64,000 nt of DNA, from the NCBI GenBank assembly GCA_034359265.1, contig CP136893.1:46449501-46513500 (forward strand). The letters run 5' to 3'. Below the pieces are notes generated by a model. The model was not told the DNA's origin, made no database searches, and worked only from the letters and a program-made list of their open reading frames with translations. Every line of letters begins with the position of its first letter. Positions within the stretch are counted from its first letter, which is position 1. The position numbers and the translations under genes were made by a program. Origin of the DNA: Canna indica. Taxonomy: Eukaryota; Streptophyta; Magnoliopsida; Zingiberales; Cannaceae. Shown here one piece after another: positions 1 to 11,161 of this stretch.

Positions 1-2809
1 ATCAAAAGTAACATGCATAGATTCTCAACAATCATAGTTCTACGATTATAAACTCTATATGCCTTAGAACTATTAGAGTAACCTAGGAAAACACCTTCAT
101 CGGATTTAGAATCAAATTTTTCTAGATGCTCCTTAGTGTTTAAGATAAAACATTTACATCCAAAAACATGAAAATGTCCCACACTTGGGATTTTATCATT
201 CCAAAGCTCAAAATGTGTTTTCTTAATTTTAGGTCATAATAAGACACGATTAAGTACATAACAAGAGGTATTTATGGCTTCGGCCCAAAAATACTTGGAC
301 AAATTATTTTCACAAAGCATGGTCCTAGCCATCTCTTGTAAGGTTCTATTCTTCCTGTCAATCACCCTATTTTGTTGAGGGGTTCGAGGAGAAAAGGTAT
401 GCTCAATACCTAATTCATCACAAAATTTTAAAAACTTTTCATTTTTAAATTCTCCTCTATTATCACTTCTAATTTTTAAAATTGAAATTCTTTTCTCATT
501 TGTAACTCTCCTAGCAAATTTTTTAAAGATATCAAAAGTTTCATTTTTCTTAGCTAAGAAGAAAATTCATGTAAATCTCGAGAAATCATCAACCAAAACA
601 TAACAATATAACTTTCCACCTAAACTAATTACATCACAAAGACCAAAAAGATCCATGTGTACTAGTTCAAGTGTTCTAGATGTACTCACTTGATTGATGC
701 TATGAAATGAAGACTTAACTTGTTTTACATATTGACATGCTTCACAAAGTTTGTCTTTTTCAAATTTTATCTTGGGTATTCCTTTAACTAAGTCCTTTTT
801 AGATGTTTCTTGGATGAGGCTCATGCTAGCATGTCCTAGCCTTCTATGCCACAACCAAGAATTATTTTTCATGGCAACTAAGAATCTAACATGAGGATTA
901 GGCAAAACATTTAAAACTAGAGTGTAAACATTTTCTTGCCTATTTCCAATAAACGTAATAACATTAGATGGTGCACTTCTAATGATGCATTTAGATTCTT
1001 CGAAAATGACTACATATCCATTATCCCAAAATTGAGATATGTTAATCAAGTTATGCTTTAACCCATCAACTAGTATAACATTTTTAGTGTATGGTTATGG
1101 AAGTATACCTATATCACCAATGCCAACAATCTTACCTTTGGCATTGTCTCGAAATGTCACATGTCCACCATCCTTGCTTGATAGGGTTGCGAAGAGATTG
1201 ATATCACCCGTTATGTGTTTTGAGCAACCGCTATCCAAGACCCATGTGCTTCTACTTGCTTGAGGATGCTTCTCCATCTATAAAAGGAGAAGAGACAATT
1301 TTAGGTACCCAAATCTTCTTGGGTCCTTGAGTGCTAGTCATCTTAAGAACCCAAGTGAATCTAGAATGAGGGTTCCTCCTTAGTACACAATCTCTAGCCA
1401 TATGGCCAAAAATACCACATGAAAAACAACTTCCATTAAATTTTCTTGGGCTATGTATGTGTATGGAAGTGTGCATAAGCATGACTGTTTGATGACTCTC
1501 TAGTATGTACAACCTTAGGCATGACATTTTGTAAGGTTGTCATTTTTTCATTTAGCATGCAAAGTTCCTTTTTTAAGTTTAGCATGCTATCATTCAAGTG
1601 CTCTACTTGATCACTTAGGAATTTGTTTTCATTCTCCAATTTTTTATTTTTATTTTTTAAGTTTTTCTTAGCATCATCTAAGGCATGCTTTTCTTCATTA
1701 AGGGTATCTACTTCTTTCCTTAATGCATTGCATGAGAGTAACAAGTTATCATTTTCAAGCTCTAAAGATTTGTTGTCCTTTTTAAGCTCTTTAAATTTTT
1801 TTCTAATAGCTTTAAATTCATCATGCATTTGATCAAATTCATTTTCTAGTTCTTCTTGCGCAAATGAAAGCTCACCAATTGTAAATATTTCCTCGTTGTC
1901 ATTTGCCATGAGGCAAAGATTTGCCTTTTCACTTTTGGAGTCTTCTTTGCTTGACGAAGACTCGCTTTCATCGCAAGAGGCCATCACTTTTCTTGTGAGG
2001 ATTGGAGGTAGAGGCCATCTTGAGAAGTGAGCAATCCTTCCTTAGATATCTGATTTTGTTGCAATTGAAGCATGTGTAGCCTCCTCTCATGAAACTCATG
2101 AATCTCCTTGCCAACACTGCTATTTCTTCAAAATCATTCGTCTCTTCCTCGGATGATAAGGGTTCTTCACCCCGGTGTGATGCTTTTAAGGCAATGGTCT
2201 TGCCATTAGAGGCATCTTCCTCCTTGTATTGCTTCATATGGGTCTCATGTGTCATGAGAGACCCAATGAGCTCGGTGATCTTTAAGGTGCTCATGTCCTT
2301 TGCTTCTATGATTGCGATGACCTTGGGCTCCCAAGCTTTTGGAAGGGAACGAAGAGCTTCCTTACATATCTCTACCAAGGTTAGCTAATCAATTTGTAAT
2401 ATTTTGAAAGCGAGCATACATGGAATCAATAGATTCATGCGATAACATTTTGAACATTTCATAATCACGCATGAGTAGATTTATCTTAGATTCCTTAACT
2501 TGTGAAGTTCCTTCATGTGAAGTCTCTAAGACTTTCTAAAGTTCATATGCAGACTGTAATTGATAGGCCACAATATAGTGCATTGACGACATTTGCATTT
2601 GCATTAAAGGGTCTAATTTCTTCTTGATCCCACTCATCCATATCCTTAGTTGGTTGCTAATTATCTACTTGAATCATTCTCTATATATCTATGCCTAGTG
2701 ATTGAAGGAAGCCATTCATTCGTATCTTCCAATAGGCATAGTTGTTTCCATCGAACAATGGTGGAGTATGAGTAGAGGACCCTTGAGCTAGTTGAATTTC
2801 ACTAGACAT
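1..2809 (-). pseudogene. Copia-A gag-pol polyprotein, 5' part (gag, protease, integrase), broken
   Basis: Reading leftwards from an ATG at 2809, the order is the gag N-terminus, a UBN2-type gag domain (about 2390-2150), and a zinc knuckle CFNCNKIRYLRKDC near 2070 whose usual His is Tyr. A Lys/Glu/Asn-rich coiled coil follows (1987-1500), then a second knuckle CFSCGIFGHMARDC (about 1420-1380). Next come an aspartic protease with WVLDSGCSKHITG (about 1240), the GAG-pre-integrase HHCC region (WLWHRRLGH with CEACQ, 870-730) and an integrase core beginning MDLFG, running to the window edge. Several frameshifts and stops (for example near 1975 and 230) show that it is dead. This order is that of Ty1/copia, and the coiled-coil gag suggests the SIRE/Maximus-like lineage (inference). 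RT and RNase H lie outside the window. Confidence 0.9.
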
Positions 2810-2852
2810 TCTAAATTATAGGGTAGATGGTTAAATCTAATCCTACGACCTT

Positions 2853-2864
2853 GCTCTGATACTA
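2853..2864 (-). other. primer-binding site of Copia-A
   Basis: On the minus strand this reads AGTATCAGAGC with a mismatched start, next to the LTR end. It matches the initiator tRNA-Met PBS (TGGTATCAGAGC) seen in several other elements of the window, with one or two changes. Confidence 0.75.
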
Positions 2865-2866
2865 AT

Positions 2867-4164
2867 TGTTGAGTGAATACCCTCACTAGAAGGGGGGAGG
2901 GGGGGGGGGTGAATAGTGTTGGGTGACTTTTAACTTCTATTTTATTTCTTTTCAAGTTTGATTTTTAATGTGACCAAATTGATCACCCAATGAAGTTAAG
3001 ATGCTCGACAAGTAATAATTAGACAATAGCACGATCAAACAAGCAACGCAAAGACATATAGTTACAGTGGTTTGGCCAACCACCTACTCTACTACATTGG
3101 CTCAACACCAAGAATTTTTAAGCAAATCCTTTATAGACTTTGTGTTTTCCTTTGAATACAACCGATGACTCGGTTCTCAACCCTCTGAGAACTCCTCAAA
3201 CCTATTCACCTAGGCAAAACACAATTCTATGAAGGAAACCCTAAGTGTTTACACTAGCACACCTAGAAAGCTAATAACGACGATTACAATTTAAGAACAA
3301 TGAAGAATGACAAGAAGGAGCGAAAAGATGAAACCACAAGTGTGAGCTCCTTCCAGAGCCTTCCAAGTCTCCAACTCTTCAAGATGGTGAGCTCGAATCG
3401 TTGCTGGAGTTGAGACGAGAAGATCGCTTGAAGAGGATGAAGCTATCGGTGAAGCAAGCGAGCACAAATCAATCTTTGAGGGCTTAAATATCTCTTTAAA
3501 GTGCACTAATGATCATTAAGGAGAACTACGAGAGGATGGTGAGGGGTATTTATAACCCCTCACTCGACACAGCTCTCCAACGGGCAATTTTTTGCCTGTT
3601 GGACGCCGATCGGTCGGTTGTCGGTCGATCGACCGATCGACCGCCCAGCGACCGCTGGGCTTCTGCCCTTTCTTAGCCACATTCGATCAACCGAATGGTC
3701 GACCGAATTGGCTACTGCCAATTTCCACTATTGTTTCGTCAACTGAATTGGCCATTGCCAATTTTTGGCTTTGTTTGGTCGACCGACCGACCGATCGACC
3801 GAAGTGACTGCTGCTAATATTTTGCCTCGTTTGGTCGGCCGAACCTGGGCTGAGGCTAATTTTTTACATTTGTTTTGTTATGCGCTTTTTCATGGGTTTC
3901 GTTACCAAGTTTTGACTTGGATAACATTACAAATAGTCTTGGGATGAGTTCCTAGGGATATATTACATAGAATCTACTTGATGATCTATGAACTTTACTA
4001 AATCTACATCCGAGCATTTTTGACGATTTTTGTGTTTCTCCGAGCGAAGTTCCCGCGCGTATCGTAACCTCAACCTGAACTGAAAACTTCATACATATAT
4101 TAGATACATGTTTGTTATCATCAAAATAAAGATCGAAGCCTAGGGGGGACCCCTTGGGCCAACA
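2867..4164 (-). repeat. 5' LTR of Copia-A (1298 bp)
   Basis: It is bounded by TG (2867) and CA (4164) and abuts the PBS. On the minus strand it starts TGTTGGCCCAAGGGG and shares the TTTTGATGATAACAAACATG block with the other copia LTRs here. A G-rich stretch lies at its 3' end (2890-2911). Its U3 holds a cluster of GGTCGACC-type palindromes (3605-3835) followed by a TATA box. The flanking ATGTA at 4165-4169 is the candidate target-site duplication; the partner lies outside the window. Confidence 0.88.
3547..3835 (-). promoter_or_regulatory. LTR promoter: palindrome cluster plus TATA box
   Basis: On the minus strand TATAAATA (3554-3547) lies about 50 bp downstream of a dense set of GGTCGATCGACC and TCGGTCGACCGA palindromes. 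TTGGC-N4-GCCAA units are interspersed. The same arrangement recurs in the other LTRs of this group. A core-promoter role is inferred. Confidence 0.6.
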
Positions 4165-4439
4165 ATGTATACAATAATATTCATACATTCCAATGTATTT
4201 ACAACCATAATTTACAATTACGAAACATCATACACATACATTTTCAACTAACTATACAAGTTTTACTTAAATATCATCAATCTGAGCCTCAAACCAGAGG
4301 CAAACAAGTATCAAATATCAAATGTAAAGTATATATACAACTATCAAGTATACCAAGTATATATACAACAACTATCAAGTATCTAAGCATCAAATGGAGG
4401 CTAACAAGTATCAAAATATAATCAAAATACAGTAAACCA

Positions 4440-5660
4440 AAATCTCATGGCTGCAGTGGAGTCGGTGGAGGCGGTGGAGTCAACAACGACTGGATCAGGA
4501 GTGTCGACTAGGTCGAGGAGGACGACAACTGCGACATCATCGGTAGAAGGCCCGAGTGAGATGCAATATGAGTGAGGAGGGCCTGAATATTCTGCATCGT
4601 CTGTCTCAACTTGTCATTCGTGCGTCTTTGCTCCTCCATCGCATGTCGAGGTACACTCACCCGCAGCGGAAGGAGTCAGTGCCCCAAGAGTCACTAACAC
4701 GGCGGGTGCATGGCCATTGTTTGAAAAGCCATAAACATGGTCGTGCTCCCAGCCACCTGAGGCCTCGACCCATGCACCAGCGTCAAACTCGTTCGGCGTG
4801 CCTCTGCACTCGATCACGGTCCTTATGTAGGTCTCCTACACACATTTATATTTTAAATAATACATATATATAAACTATAAATAAAAATTACATAAATCAA
4901 ATACTTGATCGAGCGAGGAGCGTTGGACGATGTCATCCTTCGCAATCCGCGTCTTACATTAGAAAACAAATATATTAGTATCATTATACACAATATATAA
5001 TATTTTAATTAAAACTAAGAAAATTATACATACCATACGAAGCTCATGCATCGCAAAAGACACGAAGCCACCAGTGTGGTGCGCCCCCGTGCCGTCCCCC
5101 CCGGACATGCGATTTCTTGACGCTGTTCGGGAGACCTCCTGCCACTCAGGCGAGTCCCACCGCTCAACAAGCTGGTCCCACATAGGTCAAGGAATCCACT
5201 CGGTGGCATGACCCCGAGTCTGCCCAATCTGTGTGGCCCCCAACTGTCTCATCACGGTCTTACAGCCCTGCTGAATCAACCCGTTATAGCGAGCGTCAGC
5301 AACGCGCTCCAATGCACTCTCTACAAAAGGAGTCTAGTCCTCCGGCCATGTATAATGAGCTTGCAAAAAAAATAAATTTATTATTACCGATCTATAAATA
5401 TACTTTCCGAGAACTCTCGCCACAGTAAATCCATATGCTCACGGGGCATGTGAGATCATCCTCGCTATCATGCGTGGGACGTCCTCTTGCTCAAACCTGC
5501 ACCAAATATAGTACAATTCTATATTATGATATATTGAATTATAAATAAATTATATGGAATAATTAATGCATCTACTTACCTTCTACCGCACACACTAACC
5601 GATCTGTGCGACTCTCCCTTGACTAACGGAGGGAGAATTATGTTAGACCCTTGTGGCCTA
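4440..5660 (-). pseudogene. TNPA/Ptta-En-Spm-like transposon protein (Transposase_24 type), fragmentary
   Basis: Pieces in the minus frames give TPFVESALERVADARYNG (about 5320), MWDQLVERWDSPEWQEVS (5183 leftwards) and HHTGGFVSFAMHELRM. The W-x2-L ... NR ... HT-G-SFA-H pattern is typical of the plant Ptta/En/Spm family (PF03004). After a gap, probably an intron, come EFDAGAWVEASGGWEHDHVYGF (4817-4720) and a Gln/Arg-rich coiled C-terminus. In En/Spm-type elements such proteins bind subterminal repeats. Introns and stops interrupt it and I cannot give a clean exon model. A homologous exon sits in CACTA-2 at 12.4 kb in the opposite orientation. Confidence 0.7.
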
Positions 5661-5829
5661 CGTCTCGATGTCGACGAGCCTGGATCGATTGAAGGGATGG
5701 TGGCTGGAGGTGGGGGGATGGTGGCCAGATTAGTTGGGGGAATGGAACGTGGACGGATCAGGTGAACTATAGCTGTGAAATATGAATATAATTATTATAT
5801 ATATAATAGATTAATAGGTACATTTAATA

Positions 5830-7095
5830 ATTGAAGATATACTTCACATTTATAATTATTCGTCATTGTCATTATCATCATCCGTGTAATACTCTTCATC
5901 TTGTTATTCTATATCGAAATCTTCAAATTCTTCTTCTTCTTCTCCCTCATCATCATTCTGTCCTTCTTCCTCAACTTCATTATCATCATCATCAACATAC
6001 TCTACTTTTAATTGAACTAACTCTGTGTCATCATTCTCGAGTATTGGACTAACTCGCTCTACTGCGGCAGGATCCTCTTCTTGATAGAAGTCATTTGTTG
6101 GCTCATTCTCTGGCTTTTGTCTTACAGACTACACATCAATCTGCCCTATCTTTTTCTTTCCATATAGATATTGCATATAATATACTTGTTCAGCTTGAGA
6201 TACCAATATAAATGGCTCATTTGAAGACAATTTTGATTTGAAATTGACATTGACAAGTTTAAATCTGCTCCAACTGTGCATTTTCTTTATAATATAAAAT
6301 GCAGTTATTTGGGCACGCGTGTATCTTTTCCTACCCAAGCCCTAATTTTCTCATCAACTTTTTTGTCTTATAAAAAGTTGGCTCAAACTTGTTATATGGA
6401 GGTAGTATACTATTGATAAAGCCTACAATCCGATCAAACGCAACCCCGCTGGTATTACAATCGGACTTGTTGTTCAGGAGTTGCTTCATTGACGAAAATC
6501 TTGTATATTTAGGACAATTCTCATATAAAAGTTCATCGACAACTTTCAACATATCGTAAAATTCTGCAACCTCATTATTCAGCCCTTCAATCTGTATCGC
6601 AGGTTGTTCTTCAGTGACTTCAATTGTCGTAGTATCTGGTGGCACTACCGTCTTAGTAAATGACTCAACATTATCATTTAAATAGAATTGTCCACAATGA
6701 CTATCCAGAATCATTATTCTATATGGATTAGGTGGATTGGAAGAAGAAACAACGACAGTAGAAGATTCACGATGAGTTTGGACAATGGTATTGCTCGACG
6801 TCCAGACTTGACGTGACTTCCCATGATAATTCCATATAAAATATCTTGGTGTGAATCCTTTTATATACAGATGCATTGTGACAGTTTCCCGATCCAAAAA
6901 TCTTTTGTTCGAACAATTTCGGCGCGGACATAAAATTTATCACCACTAATGAATTTTTGATTCGAGTAGGCGAAATTTAAGAAGTAAGTTACGCCTACTC
7001 GAAATTCGTCCGTTATAGCTCCTGAATTTGTCGATACATTCAACTTCGATTGTTAGACATGTTCTGTCAAAAAGTTGGCAATATCTTTAGGTAAT
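5830..7095 (-). pseudogene. TNP2-like CACTA transposase with catalytic core deleted
   Basis: The first part (7043-6331, minus, one frameshift near 6890) matches the Transpos_assoc N-terminal region: EFRVGVTYFLNFA, then KGFTPRYFIWNYHGK, and later LYENCPKYTRFS with FYKTKKLMRKLGLG. Immediately after LGLG the reading passes to a C-terminal DUF4216-like segment (FKLVNVNFKSK ... EPFILVSQAEQVYY, 6338-6129) and an acidic Asp/Glu tail (about 6050-5830). The Transposase_21 DDE domain that normally separates these parts is absent, a deletion of about 1-2 kb of coding sequence. The solo LTR at 7101 interrupts the upstream side. Confidence 0.8.
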
Positions 7096-8343
7096 GTCTT
7101 AGTTGGCCCAAGGGTTCCCCTTTGGCTTCAATATCTATTTTGATGATAACAGACATGTATTTAATATGTGTGAAGTTTTGACTTCAGGTTGAGGTTACGA
7201 TACGCATGCGAGCTTCGGTTGGAGAAACGCAAAAATCGTCAAAAAATGGCTCGAGCGTAGATTAAGTATAGTTCATAGATCATCAAGTAGATTCTATGTA
7301 ATATATCCCTAGGATCTCATCCCAAGCCTATTTGTAAAGTTATCCAAGTCAAAACTTGGTAGCAAAACCCATAAAAAAGCATGTAACAAAACAAATGTAA
7401 AAAATAGCCTCAGCCTAGATTCGGTCGATCGGTCGGTCGATCGAACAAGGCAAAAAAATAGCAGTAGCCACTTCGGTCGATCGAACAAAGCCAGAAACTG
7501 GTAGTGGCTCATTCGGTCGACCGGACGGTCGATCGAACAACACAGGAAATTGGCAGTAGCCTAGCGGTCGACCATTCGGTCGATCGATTATGGCCGAGAA
7601 GCGACTGAATGACGTCCAATGGGCAGAAAAATGCTCGTTGGAATGAACTGCTGAGTGAGGGGTTATAAATACCCCTCACCAACCTTCATTAAGGGCTGTT
7701 AACTATTCAAAAAAGATTCCTAAGTGAGATTTGTGCCTTCTAAGCTTGATTTGCTCGCGCTTGCTTCTCCGATCGATGATTTCTCTCAAGCTCTCATCTT
7801 CTCTCGACTCCGGCTTCGATTCGACCCCAACATCTTGTGGAGTTGGAGGCGTTGAAGGCTTGGAAAAGAACTTTTAGTTGTGGTTTACTCTTTAGCTCTT
7901 TTCATTGTAAATTTACTTGTTATTTGAACTTGTTCTTCATTGATTAGCTTGCTAGGTGTGCTAGTGTAAAAACTTAGGGTTTACTTTGTAGAATTGTGTT
8001 TTGCCAAGGTAAATATGTTTGCGGAGTTCTCAAAGGGTTGAGAACCGAGTCCTCGGTTGTATTCAAAGGGAAACACAAAGTCTATAAAGGATTTGGTTAG
8101 AAATCCTTGGTGTGGAGCCAATGTAGTGGAGTAAGCGGTTGGCCGAACCACTATAATTTCTTGCGTTTGCATTGCCTTGTTTGATTGCTTATAATTTCTT
8201 TTCTTAATTGATAACGAATATCACTTAGTCGCACTTAGTTTCAGTTGAAGTTGGAATTGATTTAAAAGAAATTGAAGAATAAGTTAAAAAGTCACCCAAC
8301 ACTATTCAACCCCTTGTAGTGTGGGTATTCAATCAATAGTCTT
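7096..8343 (+). repeat. solo copia LTR (7101-8338) with 5-bp target-site duplication GTCTT
   Basis: The LTR starts AGTTGGCCCAAGGG (first base mutated from TGTTGG) and ends GGGTATTCAATCAATA, a decayed form of the family end. GTCTT occurs immediately before (7096-7100) and after (8339-8343). No PBS, PPT or coding sequence is attached, so the element was reduced to one LTR by recombination between its LTRs. It lies inside CACTA-1. TATAAATA is at 7664-7671, with palindromes upstream (7425-7600). Confidence 0.92.
7425..7671 (+). promoter_or_regulatory. LTR promoter: palindrome cluster plus TATA box
   Basis: GGTCGATCGGTCGGTCGATC and CGGTCGACCG units occupy 7425-7600, and TATAAATACCCC lies at 7664. 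The order and spacing are the same as in the Copia-A LTR. Confidence 0.6.
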
Positions 8344-8380
8344 TAGGTGGGATGGTCCTATTCCATTCCGAATTTATGTT

Positions 8381-8560
8381 ATTTATATTGTACTTAGTAT
8401 TTCTTTTAATCATTAACTTTATTTTAAATTTCGATAGCATCTCCCTACAGTTCTCCGATTACGCATATCATTTGGGCCCGTATCGGAGAACAAGGGAGAT
8501 ACAAGCCAAAATTTAAAAATGCATAATGACTAAAAGAAATAAACTAAGTGCAATATAAAT
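8381..8560. repeat. 180-bp inverted repeat (hairpin) inside CACTA-1
   Basis: The left arm (8381-8459) and right arm (8482-8560) pair over about 78 bp with some mismatches. The inner stem is near-perfect: ATCTCCCT-GTTCTCCGAT against ATCGGAGAAC-AGGGAGAT, closing a 22-base loop containing GGGCCC. The outer arms are ATTTATATTG and CAATATAAAT. Weaker pairing continues outwards to about 8355 and 8590. It could be an inserted MITE-like element or a regulatory hairpin of the CACTA family. Confidence 0.8.
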
Positions 8561-8751
8561 AACTATGTTCCCAATTTGTCCAATTAGGGACAATTCAAGA
8601 GTTGTACGTTGTATAAAAGATCATCTACTTCGTTTACACGAACATACAACCCTCGAACGGATCTAAGGATTTGCAAAATTAAAACTTGACTCGTTGATGC
8701 GTACGTGAAACGTATCAACACGTCATGATTATTTTCTAAATTTGTGGGTGC

Positions 8752-8905
8752 TAGTGCGAGTCCACAGTGGACAATTATAGCACGAGTCCAAAGTGGATGA
8801 TTCCGGCGCGAGTCCATTGGGGATGATTAGGCCGCGAGTTCAAAGTGGACGATTCTGGCACGAGTCTAGCGTGGACGATTCCGACGCGAGTCCACGGTGG
8901 ATGAT
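8752..8905. repeat. 26-bp tandem array, six units, CACTA-1
   Basis: Six diverged units have the form CGAGTCCAAAGTGGACGATT plus CCGGCG. Each core contains the small palindrome GTCCA-n-TGGAC. The array lies about 0.9-1.1 kb inside the CACTA-1 terminus. CACTA-2 has the reverse-complement array (30-bp units) at the equivalent distance from its terminus. Binding sites for the element's own DNA-binding protein are a plausible but unproven role. Confidence 0.85.
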
Positions 8906-9099
8906 TCCATTAATACTAATTAATTAACATTAAACTAATCAATAATAACATTAAATAACCTAAAAATAATTAAACCATAATCAACATTAACAATTAATTA
9001 ACATTAACCAAACTAATTAATTAATTGACAATTAATTTCTAATAATTAACAATGAAAAATTTTAAAAAATTAATAGTAGTCGGCATCACTACCGACTAC

Positions 9100-9825
9100 T
9101 ATTGCTTAGGTTGGGGTCGATGGTCCATCGGCCACAAATTCGATGCTGGCGCCCTTGTCTAGTGTCGATGACCAGATGGTCGCCGACACTGGATGGTGGC
9201 ACAATAGCGGCGGAGATAGTAAAAGGGGGCGGTGGAGATAGATCGAGATGAATACTGGCTGAGAGGGGAAATCAAGCCGCGAAGAGGAAGAGTCGACGGT
9301 GGAGTTGATCACCGGTAGCAAAGGATGACAACAGTCGGGCAACAGGCGACAGCGGCGCGACGGTAGCATAGAAGAAGAAGAAAAGGAAGAAAGATGAAGG
9401 GTCGGGCACGAATGCAAATAAAAAGGTTTATCATCGATGGCTCGCTAGCCGTCGGTGAACCATGGATTCGCTTAAATAATCTCATCGATGGCCCAAGTGG
9501 CCCTCTCTAAGCCGTCGGTGACGTGTTTTTTATTTTCGCGCCATCAATTGATAAGCGACGGTCACTGCTAGCCATGGCTAATTACTTACTTATATCACCG
9601 ACGGCCCCTTGGCCCCCGCTAAGCCGTCTCTACTATGTTATTTCATTTTGCACCCCGTGCATGCTATCAGCTTTGAGCGACGGCCCTGGGTGGCCGTATG
9701 CAAGCCGCGACTGATTTGGTTACATCAGCCACGGCTGCTGCGACCGTCGGAAAGCTGTGAATTGTTCTAACGGCCCAAGCGACCGTCGGTGAGCCCCTTG
9801 CTTGTTAGCTAATATTCTAGTAGTG
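9100..9825 (-). repeat. CACTA-1 terminal inverted repeat and subterminal repeats
   Basis: The terminus at 9825 is CACTACTAGAATATT on the minus strand. GCCGTCGGTGA-like motifs recur in both orientations across the next 700 bp, along with an imperfect AGTAGTCGGC/ACCGACTACT stem (about 9075-9105). AAT at 9826-9828 is a candidate 3-bp target duplication. No convincing coding sequence is present. Confidence 0.75.
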
Positions 9826-9856
9826 AATTAGGACCTCTAGATTCTAGGTCTCACTA

Positions 9857-11161
9857 CACTACAAGAATTCTAGCTTTTAGTGACGAGATTTGGTGGGGGT
9901 CGTGCATCAATTCTCACTAAATCAATCTATTTATGGGGGTCGCTAGTCGACCCTCACGAAAATCCATATATTTTGTGATGGTCGGATATGACCCTCACTA
10001 AAAAGTATATATTGTGAGGACAACATCGTGACCCCCATGAAATTCTGCATTTTATGAGGGTCGAATATGACCCTTACTAAAAAGTATATATATTGTGAGA
10101 ACAACATCATGACTCTCATGAAATTCTGCATTTTATTAAAAAGAATTTTAATAAAATAATTAAAATTCTCACGCCTCACCCCTCAAAATTATTTACTTGC
10201 TAAATTTATTATTAAATAAATAACAATTTAATAGTAAAATTATTAACAATATGAAATAATAATAGTTGATTAAATATATTTTAGAATCTGAAATGAATTT
10301 TCCCTTTAGAATTTGCCTTTAATTAATACTATATTTATAATTTATAATTAAAACTTAATTATATGAGAAACAAAAAATTATATTTAATCCGATTTTAATA
10401 CTGCATTTATAATACTATATTTATAATCTTGTATATTTATAATACTCCATTTATACTATATTTATAATACTATATTTCTCGTGGACTTTTGAAGTCCAAT
10501 TTTTAGAGAAGGATGATTTCATTCAATCCATTTCTGAAAATTACATAATGTGAAAAATATTATTTCCCTTAGTAATATTTTTCACATGATGTGATTTTCC
10601 TACTCTATTTAGTATTTCCTTGGGGTTTCAACCCCCAGGAAATGTTAATTTTCCTGCGGGCTTTTCCCGACCCCTAGGAAATGATTGTTTTCCTAGGGCT
10701 TCTTTTGACCCCAGGAAATATTATTTTCCTCACTCGCGCGTGAATCTTCTTTTCACTTGCGTTGTCTCCACTCGGTTCTTCATTTCGCACTAGATCGCAC
10801 ACCATCTCCACTATCTTTACTCATGCCGTCTCTGCCGTCTCCACCACCTCACACCAGATATCGCGCCATCTCCATCTTCAGTTGTACCCAATGGATCCCG
10901 GGTGCCAGAGTGTGCAGTGGGTGTTCCTCAGCTTCCACTACGAGAAACGTACTGAATAACGACGAATTCTTATACTTGCTCGGCTTGCCCCGATCTTCCT
11001 CCCCGGTGCGCATCGCCACCTCTTGCGTCGGCTTCCTCCTCCCCAGTACCATTCTACCCTACTCCGCCAAGATTTGTCCTCCTCTCACTTTCTTTTGTGT
11101 TGATTCAGTGTTACTTCCCTCCTTGATAAGCCACATCCATGATCCATCGTCTGCAGTGGAC
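9857..11161 (+). mobile_element. CACTA-3, terminal fragment of a different CACTA family
   Basis: It starts CACTACAAGAATTCTAGC, the classical plant CACTA terminus. Direct and inverted subterminal units follow: GAGGGTCG/TGACCCTCACTAAAAAG (9900-10140) and CCCCAGGAAAT or CCTAGGAAATG (10620-10730). An AT-rich stretch occupies 10140-10480. No transposase domain and no matching right terminus were found; the sequence is cut by the start of CACTA-2 at 11162. The 10757-11161 part is pyrimidine-rich, like a 5' untranslated leader, and I see no recognisable protein in it. Confidence 0.6.

Larger units (their letters stand above)
4165..9825 (-). mobile_element. CACTA-1, defective CACTA (En/Spm-type) transposon, left end outside the window or lost
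   Basis: The right terminus at 9825 reads, on the minus strand, CACTACTAGAATATTAGC, followed by many subterminal copies of the GCCGTCGGTGA type (9100-9825). Going leftwards there is a 26-bp tandem array, a long hairpin, a TNP2-like gene remnant and a TNPA/Ptta-like gene remnant. The Copia-A LTR is inserted at 4164/4165 and a solo LTR at 7101-8338. The TNP2 catalytic domain is missing, so the copy cannot move itself. Confidence 0.85.

Noticed and set aside
9106..9417. 103-codon minus-strand open frame in CACTA-1
   Set aside because: Ser/Pro/Leu-rich subterminal DNA without a recognisable domain; could be an untranslated leader.
10936..10950. CACTACGAGAAACG motif as a further CACTA terminus
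   Set aside because: No subterminal repeats follow and no partner end is found; 12 matching bases in a plant window can occur by chance.
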